Shown here: piece after piece, positions 18,694 through 27,749 of the stretch
How positions within the stretch are numbered: position 1 is the stretch's first letter
Layout: every line of letters starts with the position of its first letter
Source: an uncultured Flavobacteriales bacterium
GTDB lineage: Bacteria > Bacteroidota > Bacteroidia > Flavobacteriales > BACL11
Direction: 5' to 3'
Length of the DNA stretch: 64,000 nt
NCBI GenBank assembly: GCA_943788405.1
Contig: CALSQD010000002.1
Span: forward strand, 732,850 to 796,849
The notes under the pieces: model-generated
Seen by the model: only the letters and a program-made list of their open reading frames with translations
Told to the model about the DNA's origin: nothing
The model's database searches: none
Position numbers and translations under genes: made by a program

Positions 18694-20519
18694 TGAAATA
18701 CTTTAATACCTACTGCAAAAGAATGCTTTCCCTTTTAGGAATGTACACTGCTAGTAGGATTTATTTTTACATTAATAATAGTGATGTAATTGAATCAAAT
18801 TATTTCTTAGAATTTATTGAGGGCTTACGCTTTGATATTTCAGCTTTAGTTTATATTAATATTCCTTTATTTATTTTATTATTTCTTCCTCATAATTTAA
18901 GAGGAAATAAATACTATAAAAAATTCACAAATTGGCTTTTCTATGTAGTAAATATTCCTTTTTTACTATTGAATAATGTGGATATTGAATATTTTAAATT
19001 CACACAAAAACGCTCTACAAGTGATTTTTTCCAACTAATGCAATTAGGGAGTGATGCTAAAAATATTATCCCCCAATACTTAAAGGATTATTGGCCAATT
19101 ACACTGTTTTCTATTATACAGATTTATTTACTCTTCAAAATAAAAAAGATACCGAATTACAAATTCCCATTAAATTTAAAAGCAATAAGTAAACAACTTT
19201 TTATTTTAATTTTTGCATCAGGAATTTTTATTGTTTCAGCTAGAGGTGGATTACAGTTAAAACCCATTAATACCATAAATGCTGGAGAGCTTATAGGCTC
19301 ACAAAATACAAGCTTAATTTTAAATACACCATTCTGCATTTTACACTCCCTAGAAGATAAACCATTAACTACTTATAGTTATTTTGAAATAGAAGAATTA
19401 GAAAATACCTACTCTCCTATTCACATGCCCAAAAGTGAGGGAATAAATAAACAAAATATTGTAATTCTTATCATGGAAAGTTACTCCAGAGAATTTGTTG
19501 GCTATTATAATAAAAGCAAAAGCTACACTCCTTTTTTGGATAGCCTTATGACAGACGGCTTAGTTTTTAATAATGCTTATGCTAATGGATTAAAATCTAT
19601 TGAAGCACTACCTGCAATAACAGCCTCTATTCCTAGCTTAATGACTAACCCTTTTATTACTTCAGAGTATGCTCAAAATAAATTTAAAAGTTTAGCATCA
19701 CTTCTAAATAATGAAGGCTACAACACCTCCTTTTTTCATGGAGGATTAAGAGGAACTATGGGTTTTTATAGCTTCAGCAGAAAAGCAGGATTCACTGAAT
19801 ATCATGGTATGGAAGAATACAATAATGATGCTAATTTTGATGGCAGCTGGGGGATACATGACAAACCTTTTATGCAGTACTTTGCCAAAAAATTGAATAA
19901 CAAAAAAGAACCTTTCTTTACTACTTTCTTTTCACTGAGCTCTCATCCTCCATACACTCTACCGGATGATTATATTCATAAGTTTGAAAAAATAGGAATT
20001 AAAGAAACAATTGCTTATTCGGATTATGCTATGCAAGAATTTTTTAAAAATATTCAAAATGAAGAGTGGTTTAAAAACACAATTTTTATCATAACAGCTG
20101 ATCATACATCAGGAGTAAATTACAATAAAGATTATAAAAATAAAATTGGAAGATATGCTATTCCACTTGTTGTTTTCAAAGGAGATGGAAGCCTTGCAGG
20201 AGAAAGTAACACTATTGTTCAGCAAATAGATATTATGCCAACTATACTCAATGAAATTGGCTATTCAGAACCCTATTTAGCCTTTGGAAAATCTATGTTT
20301 TCAGAAGAAAGTTGGGCAGTTAATAAACTTTATAATAACTATCGTTTTATCACTCCAGAAGGAATCATCAATAGTAAACTAGAGAACTACCCTACTTTTA
20401 CAGATTGGGGAATGAAAGATGAAACTACTAAAAATACTAATAATATTAATCTACTAAAAGCTATAAAACAAGATTATAATTTCAGAATGAAAACTAATAA
20501 TTTAGTCTATGAAAATTAA
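18693..20519 (+). CDS. LtaS-like sulfatase-fold membrane enzyme
   Basis: 608 aa. Five N-terminal hydrophobic segments (to about 200) are followed by a sulfatase/alkaline-phosphatase domain that begins with NIVILIMESYSREFVG near 255. NGLKSIEALPAI carries the nucleophile position (Ser here, Thr in Gram-positive LtaS), and IITADHTSGVN gives late metal ligands (D and H). Known relatives transfer glycerophosphate or phosphoethanolamine. In a Gram-negative organism the product is probably a modified envelope glycan or lipid. It overlaps the next gene, a lipid kinase, by 11 nt, which suggests both act on envelope lipids. Confidence 0.88.
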   Translation: MKYFNTYCKRMLSLLGMYTASRIYFYINNSDVIESNYFLEFIEGLRFDISALVYINIPLFILLFLPHNLRGNKYYKKFTNWLFYVVNIPFLLLNNVDIEYFKFTQKRSTSDFFQLMQLGSDAKNIIPQYLKDYWPITLFSIIQIYLLFKIKKIPNYKFPLNLKAISKQLFILIFASGIFIVSARGGLQLKPINTINAGELIGSQNTSLILNTPFCILHSLEDKPLTTYSYFEIEELENTYSPIHMPKSEGINKQNIVILIMESYSREFVGYYNKSKSYTPFLDSLMTDGLVFNNAYANGLKSIEALPAITASIPSLMTNPFITSEYAQNKFKSLASLLNNEGYNTSFFHGGLRGTMGFYSFSRKAGFTEYHGMEEYNNDANFDGSWGIHDKPFMQYFAKKLNNKKEPFFTTFFSLSSHPPYTLPDDYIHKFEKIGIKETIAYSDYAMQEFFKNIQNEEWFKNTIFIITADHTSGVNYNKDYKNKIGRYAIPLVVFKGDGSLAGESNTIVQQIDIMPTILNEIGYSEPYLAFGKSMFSEESWAVNKLYNNYRFITPEGIINSKLENYPTFTDWGMKDETTKNTNNINLLKAIKQDYNFRMKTNNLVYEN

Positions 20520-21372
20520 GTTTATCATCAATCCTGTATCAGGAACAGGGAAGCAAAAGGGAATTAAACAATACATTGCTACACATTTTGATAATTATGA
20601 TATTGTACACACCCAAAAATCAGGAGATGCAACTATTTTAAGCAAAGCAGCCATTGAGCAAAAATATGATGCAGTTATTGCAGTAGGTGGTGATGGTACC
20701 GTAAATGAATGTGCAAAAGCACTTATTGGTAGTAATACTGCTTTGGGGGTTATTCCTTGCGGATCTGGTAACGGATTTGCTTTTCATAATGGAATGAACC
20801 CTATTATTGAAAAGGCAATTGTTCAACTTAAAAATGCTAGTATCAAAACGATTGATAGTTGTACTGCAAATGGGATAGCATTTGTAAATGTATCAGGGAT
20901 AGGATTTGATGCTCATATAGCTAACCTGTTTGCTAATTTAACAAATAGAGGCTTTGCAAACTATATAAAACTCATTTACAAAGAGCTACAGTATAAAGCT
21001 AGAAATTACACCATAAGTTATAATGGGAAAACTGAGCAAGTAAATGCCTTACTAATATCATTTGCTAATACTGCACAGTACGGAAATAATTTTCAAATTT
21101 CACCAAATGCAAAAACAGATGATGGGCTAATTGATTTTGTAATTGTAAAGGATTTCTCAAGATGGAAAGTCCCTCAATTCTTATTAAAGGTTGCAAAAGG
21201 AAAAGCACATCTATCTAAATTTGTTCGTATCATTCAAACTGATAAAATGACAATTACCAGTAATGAAAAACTAATTCATTTAGATGGAGAGCCAACAGAA
21301 GTCAGCACTACACTAGAAGTTAAATCAACACCAAAATCTTTAAAAATACTAATACCAAATGGGAAAGAATAA
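20509..21372 (+). CDS. Diacylglycerol kinase family lipid kinase (YegS/DgkB-like)
   Basis: 287 aa. The catalytic-domain signatures are INPVSGTGKQKG (N-terminus), VGGDGTVNE (near 62-70, nucleotide loop) and IPCGSGNGFA (near 82-91). The second lobe contains the late HLDGEP element. The usual length is about 300. It phosphorylates a lipid such as diacylglycerol. Following the LtaS-like gene, it could recycle diacylglycerol released when a glycerophospho group is transferred, as DgkB does in Gram-positives; this is inference. It overlaps the SUI1 gene by 14 nt. Confidence 0.92.
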   Translation: MKIKFIINPVSGTGKQKGIKQYIATHFDNYDIVHTQKSGDATILSKAAIEQKYDAVIAVGGDGTVNECAKALIGSNTALGVIPCGSGNGFAFHNGMNPIIEKAIVQLKNASIKTIDSCTANGIAFVNVSGIGFDAHIANLFANLTNRGFANYIKLIYKELQYKARNYTISYNGKTEQVNALLISFANTAQYGNNFQISPNAKTDDGLIDFVIVKDFSRWKVPQFLLKVAKGKAHLSKFVRIIQTDKMTITSNEKLIHLDGEPTEVSTTLEVKSTPKSLKILIPNGKE

Positions 21373-21697
21373 AAAAAATAGAAAAGGAGTTATGTACTCT
21401 ACAAATCCAGATTTTGAGTTTGAATATGAAGATAATGAAATGGAAACTCCTCCTAATAACCAACAAAACTTAAAGGTTTGTATTGACAAACATAGGGCAG
21501 GAAAAATTGCAGTAATTATAAGGGATTTTATAGGTACTACTGATGATTTAAAAACACTAGGGAAAATGCTAAAAGCAAAATGTGGTGTAGGTGGTACTGC
21601 TAAAAATGGAGAGATTATTATACAAGGAGATGTAAGGGATAAAGTAATGGATATCCTAGAAAAAGAAGGGTATAATTATAAACGAGTTGGAGGATAA
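21359..21697 (+). CDS. SUI1/YciH-family translation factor-like protein
   Basis: 112 aa. Residues 38-112 form the SUI1 domain: KAKCGVGGTAKNGEIIIQGD with the GGT-hairpin, followed by VMDILEKEGYNYKRVGG. It resembles bacterial YciH, related to eukaryotic eIF1, with a role in start-site fidelity that is still debated. The N-terminal 35 residues are charged and poorly conserved. Last gene of the four-gene plus-strand unit from 18577, convergent with the tRNA-Leu gene. Confidence 0.92.
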   Translation: MGKNKKNRKGVMYSTNPDFEFEYEDNEMETPPNNQQNLKVCIDKHRAGKIAVIIRDFIGTTDDLKTLGKMLKAKCGVGGTAKNGEIIIQGDVRDKVMDILEKEGYNYKRVGG

Positions 21698-21705
21698 TAA
21701 AAAAG

Positions 21706-21788
21706 TGCCCAGAGCGGGAGTCGAACCCGCACGTCCTTAGGACACATGACCCTCAATCATGCCTGTCTACCAATTTCAGCACCTGGGC
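21706..21788 (-). tRNA. tRNA-Leu (anticodon GAG)
   Basis: 83 nt. Acceptor stem GCCCAGG pairs with TCTGGGC plus discriminator A. The anticodon arm is CATGA-TTGAGGG-TCATG with anticodon GAG, reading CUC/CUU. The long variable arm GTCC-TAA-GGAC is the class II hallmark of tRNA-Leu, and the T loop is GTTCGAC. The 3' CCA is not encoded. A run of T on the minus strand follows directly and may stop transcription. Confidence 0.96.
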
Positions 21789-21818
21789 AAAGGTGTTATG
21801 CAATAATACATAAAAAAA

Positions 21819-21840
21819 ATCCCACTATTACTAGTGGGAT
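21819..21840 (-). terminator. Intrinsic terminator between tRNA-Lys and tRNA-Leu
   Basis: A 9-bp perfect stem (ATCCCACTA / TAGTGGGAT) with a 4-nt loop. On the minus strand eight T follow, so it stops transcription from the tRNA-Lys gene. The plus side also has five T (bidirectional). Confidence 0.9.
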
Positions 21841-21854
21841 CTTTTTAGATTTTG

Positions 21855-21927
21855 TGACCTGGCTGGGGCTCGAACCCAGGACCCCCTCATTAAAAGTGAG
21901 GTGCTCTACCAACTGAGCTACCAGGTC
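21855..21927 (-). tRNA. tRNA-Lys (anticodon UUU)
   Basis: 73 nt. Acceptor GACCTGG pairs with CCAGGTC plus discriminator A. D arm GCTCAGTTGGTAGAGC; anticodon arm CCTCA-CTTTTAA-TGAGG with anticodon TTT; T arm CTGGG-TTCGAGC-CCCAG. CCA is not encoded. Preceded by a promoter-like pair and followed by its own hairpin terminator. Confidence 0.97.
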
Positions 21928-21941
21928 GTTTAAATCGGCTG

Positions 21942-21973
21942 CAAATATATTACTTTTCTTTAATCAGTAACAA
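21942..21973 (-). promoter_or_regulatory. Promoter of tRNA-Lys
   Basis: Minus-strand TATATTTG (21949-21942) matches TAnnTTTG exactly, and TTG (21973-21971) lies 21 nt upstream. This is the clearest -33/-7 pair of the window. Predicted start falls a few nt before the tRNA 5' end. Confidence 0.7.
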
Positions 21974-22070
21974 TTTTGCAAAATAAATTTAATAAAATTA
22001 TCTATGCTATTTACTATGATCAAACTGCTATAAAATTTGTTTATTTGAATGCTAAAAACACAACTTATTT

Positions 22071-22577
22071 ATGGTCTATCTTATTGGTTATATGGGAGTA
22101 GGAAAAACAACTCTTGCCAAGCTATTGGCTGAGCAGTTGCATCTCCCTTTTTACGATACTGATCAAGAGATTGAGAAAAAAGAAAAGAGAAGTGTTTCAG
22201 AAGTATTCAAAAAAGATGGCGAATTGCATTTTAGAATATTGGAAACTGAACTTTTAACTCAATTCAATACTAAAGCAATTGTTGCTTGTGGAGGTGGAGC
22301 TCCTATTCATAATAAAAATATGGATATCATTAATGCCAAAGGAATAAGTATCTATTTAAAAGCATCAGCTAATTGTTTAGCTACTCGACTAAAAGAAGAA
22401 AAACAAAACCGCCCTTTAATTGCTAATATCCCTGAAAAAGAGCTAGAAACTTATATTAAAAAAGAACTTCAAGATAGAAGTCCTTTTTACAATTTAGCTC
22501 ATCACACCATTGAGGTTGATAATAAAAATATAGACGAAATATTAAGAGAGGTAAACTCCCTTATCAGTCCCCTTTAA
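22071..22577 (+). CDS. aroK: Shikimate kinase
   Basis: 168 aa. Walker A GYMGVGKTT (6-14), the DTD shikimate/Mg site (LPFYDTDQEI), GGGAP with the conserved triple glycine, and the lid/adenine motif NRPLI are all present. It phosphorylates shikimate at the 3-OH in the aromatic amino-acid pathway; chorismate synthase is encoded 20 kb downstream. The first in-frame ATG gives the normal N-terminus. Its 3' end overlaps the convergent PyrR-like gene by 36 nt. Confidence 0.95.
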   Translation: MVYLIGYMGVGKTTLAKLLAEQLHLPFYDTDQEIEKKEKRSVSEVFKKDGELHFRILETELLTQFNTKAIVACGGGAPIHNKNMDIINAKGISIYLKASANCLATRLKEEKQNRPLIANIPEKELETYIKKELQDRSPFYNLAHHTIEVDNKNIDEILREVNSLISPL

Positions 22578-23045
22578 TTTTACATTTATATATTCTTGTA
22601 AAGTAGTTGCTAGGGAAAGCCCTACATAATCCGCCTTAATTGGGTAACGATTATGATTACGGTCCACTAGCACCATAATAGCTAACCGAGTAAGAGGAGT
22701 AGTTAAAAAATGTTTTGCTGCATACATTAAGGTTTTCCCTGAATTCAATACATCATCAACAAGAACTACCACTTTACCTGTATACTCTTTTTCCTCCAGA
22801 TTTAAGGTTACATTTTTGTTATACGGGTTATCCTTATCTAATTCAAGATGTGCAATATTAGTTTTTACCTTAGATATTTCTTGAATAAGATCAGCCATTT
22901 TTTTTGCAAGAATCAATCCTCTTTCTGAAATTCCTACAATAATAATATCTTTTTCGGTTGAATTCTGCTCATAAACCTGCCAAGCCAATCGCTTTAGCTT
23001 TTGGTCTATTGCTGCAATATCTAGTATTTTTGATTTTGCAGACAT
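22542..23045 (-). CDS. PyrR-like phosphoribosyltransferase
   Basis: 167 aa. The PRPP-binding signature VVVLVDDVLNSGKT lies at 92-105, followed by VLVDRNHNRYPIKADYVGL, which is close to the end of PyrR proteins. PyrR is a uracil phosphoribosyltransferase and RNA-binding regulator of pyrimidine genes. Whether this copy binds RNA cannot be judged. The start overlaps the lipoprotein gene's stop by 1 nt. Convergent overlap with aroK covers the last 12 codons. Confidence 0.82.
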   Translation of the reverse strand: MSAKSKILDIAAIDQKLKRLAWQVYEQNSTEKDIIIVGISERGLILAKKMADLIQEISKVKTNIAHLELDKDNPYNKNVTLNLEEKEYTGKVVVLVDDVLNSGKTLMYAAKHFLTTPLTRLAIMVLVDRNHNRYPIKADYVGLSLATTLQEYINVKLKGTDKGVYLS

Positions 23046-23506
23046 TAATAAGATAAGTCTTCAAAAACACCTTCAGTAACTGTTACACTTTCAAAAGTTT
23101 GCAAATTATTGCAATTAAAATTAAATGTTCCTGAAAGCTCACTTCCAATGTTAGAAAAAGTAATTTTTCCACTTTGAGTATTAGTCATAGAATTTGTGCC
23201 AAGAGTAATATAAGCCTTATCAGTTAAATTATTTAATGATATCTCCTCACCCTCACTTCTATTAGAAAAATTATAAATAATAATTCTAATTGTATTTTCT
23301 CCATTTTCAGCATCAAGTGTAAGAACATTTGTTGATGGATCTATAGTAGCTGTAGGATTATTATCTATAAAATCAACCCCTCCTACTTTACATGAAAAAG
23401 CATAAGTTGTTGGAGTAGAATCTCCTGAATTAGTTGGCTCTTCTTCTTTTTCACAAGCAGAAAAAATTATAGCAATTGCTAAAAAAGTAAATAGTAGTTT
23501 ATTCAT
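23045..23506 (-). CDS. Small secreted lipoprotein, uncharacterised
   Basis: 153 aa. Signal peptide with lipobox FSAC (Cys18) followed by an acidic EKEEE stretch, which in Bacteroidota favours surface display (lipoprotein export signal-like). The mature part is a predicted beta-rich domain with no recognised motif, similar in outline to small DUF6252-type lipoproteins. Function unknown. It shares a 1-nt overlap with the PyrR-like gene, but a functional link is doubtful. Confidence 0.75.
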   Translation of the reverse strand: MNKLLFTFLAIAIIFSACEKEEEPTNSGDSTPTTYAFSCKVGGVDFIDNNPTATIDPSTNVLTLDAENGENTIRIIIYNFSNRSEGEEISLNNLTDKAYITLGTNSMTNTQSGKITFSNIGSELSGTFNFNCNNLQTFESVTVTEGVFEDLSY

Positions 23507-23627
23507 TGTTTATTTTTTAAAAAATCAAGAGGCGAATGTAATAAATAATTAAGTAAAAGCTTCCCTTTCACTATATGATATACATCCATATATCAATAAT
23601 TTGACTGAGTAAACAGACTTTCTATCA

Positions 23628-26600
23628 TTACTGGGTTATTATTACCTTCTTTTGTATAGTAAAGCCTGCTGTTTTAATCAAAACATAATAACTAGCACTG
23701 GCTAGAGAAAGAGTATTTATCTTTAAATGACTAGCATTTTCAAACTGCTGTTTGATTACTACTCTTCCCAAAACATCTTTAACCTCAACAGCTACTTGAT
23801 GCAATTGATTAGGGATTTCAATATTAAAATAAGAAGCAGAAGGATTAGGATAAATAATGAATTCATTAATAGTAAAGTCATTAACTTCTGTTTCGTTCAC
23901 ATAGAAACTTGCTGTATCAGAATTACAATTATTTGCGTCATAAACCACACAATAATAGTTCCCTGATTGTGAAATATTTATTCCTTGTGAATTTCCTACT
24001 ACACCATTTGAAGTCCACCAACTAAAAGAATAGGGTGGCGTTCCTCCTGTAGTATTTGCATTTAATATACTAGATTGCTGACTTATCGTTAATACAATTG
24101 GTGCTGCTTGATTTACCTCAACAGTATCAGTAAATACACAAGATAAATTATCGGTAATTTGATATGTATATATGTCATCACAAAGCGAGTCAGCTTGAAC
24201 TGCATTCTGCCATAATACTTGATATGGAGGAACTCCATTTGCAATAAATAAGCTGACATCCCCATCACAAAAGCCATAACAACTTGCATCATTCACAAGT
24301 TCAGCAACCCCTATATTACTTAATGAACTTACCAAAACCTGATTACTATCAATACAAGCATTTGCATCAATAATAGTAAAACTATAATTCCCAGCTGAAA
24401 GTGCTAATGGGTTCACTCCATTCCAGTTTTGAGTATAAGGTGCCACCCCGCCACTCACAATATTAATAACACTTCCATCATTTGTTTGTGGGCAAGTTGA
24501 AGGTGAAATTGTATTCTGCACAGCAATAGCTGGAGGTTGAGAAATAAATAAAACTCCGCTAATAATGCACCCATTATCATCCTCTACATTATACATATAA
24601 TTTCCTGCACCTAAGGCATTATTACTTACACCTTGCCAATCTACTGTGTAAGGAGCAGTTGCTCCACTTAATAATAAATTAGCTGTTCCAGTACTTTCTC
24701 CATAACATAAAACATCAGTTGTCAATTCAGTAATTTGTAAGGCTGTAGGCTCTAACACAAAAACTGAATCCTCAAACACACAACCATTAGTATCAGAAGT
24801 AATAAAGGTATGATAACCAGCATTTAATTGCATAGGATTAGTATTTGGCCAAACTGAAGAATAAGGAGGTGTACCACCCGATATAAACAAAGTAGCCACC
24901 GCATCACTCCCATTATTACAACTTACAGCAGTAACATTATTATTAACCGAAAGGGCTTGGCTTGGCTGAGAAATTGTAACTGTACTCGTATAAGCACAAT
25001 TATTCTGATCGGTTACAGTATATAAATAAGATCCAACAGCTAATGCTTGTGGATTCTGACCAGCCCAGTCTGTACTATAAATTGGAACCCCTCCTGAAAT
25101 TCCTAAATTTACTACAGCATCACTCCCTCCAAAGCAACTCACATCTTGTATATTTTCTATTACCGATATTAATGCGGGTTCATTTACCATGTATGATGCT
25201 ACCTTATTACAAATTCCATTTTCGAGCACGGTAAGGATATATAATCCTGCTTCAATATTCGATATATCTTCAGTAGCTGAAGTATACGAATTAGGCCCCA
25301 CCCAGCTATAACTAAACTGGTTTACTGCAGAAGAAGGGAAATAACTCACATCAATAGCTGCTGTAGCATTTCCAAAACAATCAACATCAGTAATTATTGA
25401 ATTGACAACAGATGCAGGTGGCTCAGTTAAAAGAACATTTATTACGGGTAAACCACAACCATTATTATCAACAACACTTACAAAATAATTCCCTGCTGAT
25501 ACATTAACTTGATTCTGTAAACTAGAACCATTATTCCAAACAAAACTAAAGGGTTGAGTTCCTCCTGTTGGGGAGAGAGTAATCGAACCATCTGTTCCAC
25601 TATTACAACTTACATTTGAAGTTGTTACAGTAGTATTCAATAAATTTGGTTCTGAAATCAAAACACTATAAGATGCTGTACATCCATTAGCATCAACTAG
25701 GTATAAATTATAATTTCCCGGCACTAAATTATTTATATTCTGAAAAGGAGAAGAGAAACTATTTGGCCCAGACCAACTAAAACTAAAAGGAAATGATCCT
25801 CCTGAAACAGATACTGAAATACTAGCATCATTAAACCCATTACAACTCACATTAGTAGGAGTAGCATTAACTAGCAACTCTCCAGGTTCAATAATTGTAA
25901 AAGAAGAAGTTGCTGAAGGGCAATTATTTGAATCAGTTACCGTAACATTATATAATCCTTGTGATAATGCATTTGGATTAGCAGTTCCATAATCAAATGT
26001 ATAAGGTGTAAAACCACCAGTTGCTACAACTGAAACAGTACCATTATTTAATCCATAGCAACTTACATTTGTAGTCGTAATACCACTTATCGTTATTGGG
26101 TTAGGATCTATAATTTGAATACTTGAAGTTTCATTACATCCAAAACCATCAGTAACAGTAACAATATATATTCCTCCTTCAAGACTACTAATATCCTCAG
26201 TTGAAGCCGTAAATCCATTAGGACCAGTCCATGAATAAGTAAAAGGAGTTATTCCATTCTGAACAGTCAAATCAATCACACCATCATTAAACCCATTACA
26301 ACTAATATCAGTACTAATAAATGACAATGCTGAACAATAAGTACAACTCCCATCATCTACATTTGCTAAAGGATTAAAATTAGCAGCTGTCGTATCAATA
26401 CAACCAAAAACCTTAGGAATACAACTTCCATCATCTACATTTGCATTCGGATTGTAATTAAAGGCTGTGGAATCTGTACATCCATAATAATCGCAAGTAG
26501 TTAAACAACTTGCACTTGCAATACCAGGATTAAGTGCTTGGCTTACCACTACATCATGGAAATCTAATACAATTCCCCCAGAAGTTGTATGACAATAACT

Positions 26601-27749
26601 CATGATAGTTCCTAATTGGGGAGTTGGGCTATTTGCACAACTACCTTGCACATCAACACAATTATCAATGATACCTCCTGCAAAAGGAATAAACGGATCA
26701 GCCACCCAACTACACCAATGTGTATGATGAGAACCCACATTATGTCCAATTTCATGACTTACAACTGTTAAGTTCCAAGTATAAGATGGATTAGGAAAAG
26801 TATAAGTAGTATCATTATCTAATGCAGAAGAAAATCCATAACCCCAAGTGTTATCGCATAAAACATCTAAATAGGCAATACCTCCTGTACCCGTATTGTT
26901 TCTTTTTGTCATTAAATGGACTAAATCTCTAGTTACTGTACTGTTATTTGCTATCCAATAACTAGCAAGTCCGCTTAGCATATTACTTGATTGATTCACA
27001 TAAGCATCATAAGGATCAACAGTATTCCAAATATAAGAAGACACAACAACAACTGCAGTATTTGTTTCACTATCATAAATCTGACTTACCCCTGCAATAA
27101 TAGCTAAAGCCCAATTTGTAGTTTCTAATGTAGAACTAAAAGTGTTTCGTGTATAATTATCAACTTCAATAGCTAATTCTATACAAACTGAGGTAACTAT
27201 TGAAGAACTACTTTCAATTTGAGGAGAGATATTATTGCTAAACTCCTCATCAACTGCACAAGAAAAATTAGATGTATTTATACTATTTGAAGCTTCAAAT
27301 AAAATATAGTTTTCTTTATGTTTAGTAATCTCATACTGTCTACCTTCAAACTTAAAAGTTGCTACAATCTCATTATTGAAAAAATTAACAACTCCAATAC
27401 TTTTTCCTTTATGCAGCAACTTATAGGATTGAATAGTTGGCTTTTCATCAAGATACTCTTCCCCATCATCAGTTAAAGAAATGATTTGAAAATTATCTGA
27501 ATACACCTTAAATTGTGCTGCTTTTAATTCAATCTGAGTACCAAAAAAAGGAAGTGTTATATTAAAATTTTCTAGCTTTTTTACAATAATTTCTTGTTCA
27601 AATTCTGTATTAACAACCAAGCCTAAAGTACGATTAGGGTTCTTTGTAGCAACAATATTGCTATTTACATCTAATAGAAATAATTCTTGTGCATTAGCAA
27701 AAGAAGAAAGTATCCAAAAGTAAAGAAAAAATAAAATTTTGTATCGCAT
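23628..27749 (-). CDS. Secreted metalloprotease with SprB repeats and T9SS type A signal
   Basis: 1373 aa. Signal peptide (1-20), propeptide-like region, then a reprolysin-like zinc protease: HEIGHNVGSHH at 332-342 is a complete metzincin HExxHxxGxxH motif. Next come two DDGSC-type Cys repeats (GCTDSTAFNYNP..., GCIDTTAANFNP...), ten SprB-like repeats of about 70 residues (each starting near a V(S/D)C motif and ending VTDxNGC), and a C-terminal ~80-residue type A sorting domain (FIIYPNPSA, ending QKKVIITQ). The product should cross the outer membrane by T9SS and be released or anchored. It is coupled to the upstream adhesin gene (TAATG at 27747-27751). Confidence 0.9.
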   Translation of the reverse strand: MRYKILFFLYFWILSSFANAQELFLLDVNSNIVATKNPNRTLGLVVNTEFEQEIIVKKLENFNITLPFFGTQIELKAAQFKVYSDNFQIISLTDDGEEYLDEKPTIQSYKLLHKGKSIGVVNFFNNEIVATFKFEGRQYEITKHKENYILFEASNSINTSNFSCAVDEEFSNNISPQIESSSSIVTSVCIELAIEVDNYTRNTFSSTLETTNWALAIIAGVSQIYDSETNTAVVVVSSYIWNTVDPYDAYVNQSSNMLSGLASYWIANNSTVTRDLVHLMTKRNNTGTGGIAYLDVLCDNTWGYGFSSALDNDTTYTFPNPSYTWNLTVVSHEIGHNVGSHHTHWCSWVADPFIPFAGGIIDNCVDVQGSCANSPTPQLGTIMSYCHTTSGGIVLDFHDVVVSQALNPGIASASCLTTCDYYGCTDSTAFNYNPNANVDDGSCIPKVFGCIDTTAANFNPLANVDDGSCTYCSALSFISTDISCNGFNDGVIDLTVQNGITPFTYSWTGPNGFTASTEDISSLEGGIYIVTVTDGFGCNETSSIQIIDPNPITISGITTTNVSCYGLNNGTVSVVATGGFTPYTFDYGTANPNALSQGLYNVTVTDSNNCPSATSSFTIIEPGELLVNATPTNVSCNGFNDASISVSVSGGSFPFSFSWSGPNSFSSPFQNINNLVPGNYNLYLVDANGCTASYSVLISEPNLLNTTVTTSNVSCNSGTDGSITLSPTGGTQPFSFVWNNGSSLQNQVNVSAGNYFVSVVDNNGCGLPVINVLLTEPPASVVNSIITDVDCFGNATAAIDVSYFPSSAVNQFSYSWVGPNSYTSATEDISNIEAGLYILTVLENGICNKVASYMVNEPALISVIENIQDVSCFGGSDAVVNLGISGGVPIYSTDWAGQNPQALAVGSYLYTVTDQNNCAYTSTVTISQPSQALSVNNNVTAVSCNNGSDAVATLFISGGTPPYSSVWPNTNPMQLNAGYHTFITSDTNGCVFEDSVFVLEPTALQITELTTDVLCYGESTGTANLLLSGATAPYTVDWQGVSNNALGAGNYMYNVEDDNGCIISGVLFISQPPAIAVQNTISPSTCPQTNDGSVINIVSGGVAPYTQNWNGVNPLALSAGNYSFTIIDANACIDSNQVLVSSLSNIGVAELVNDASCYGFCDGDVSLFIANGVPPYQVLWQNAVQADSLCDDIYTYQITDNLSCVFTDTVEVNQAAPIVLTISQQSSILNANTTGGTPPYSFSWWTSNGVVGNSQGINISQSGNYYCVVYDANNCNSDTASFYVNETEVNDFTINEFIIYPNPSASYFNIEIPNQLHQVAVEVKDVLGRVVIKQQFENASHLKINTLSLASASYYVLIKTAGFTIQKKVIITQ

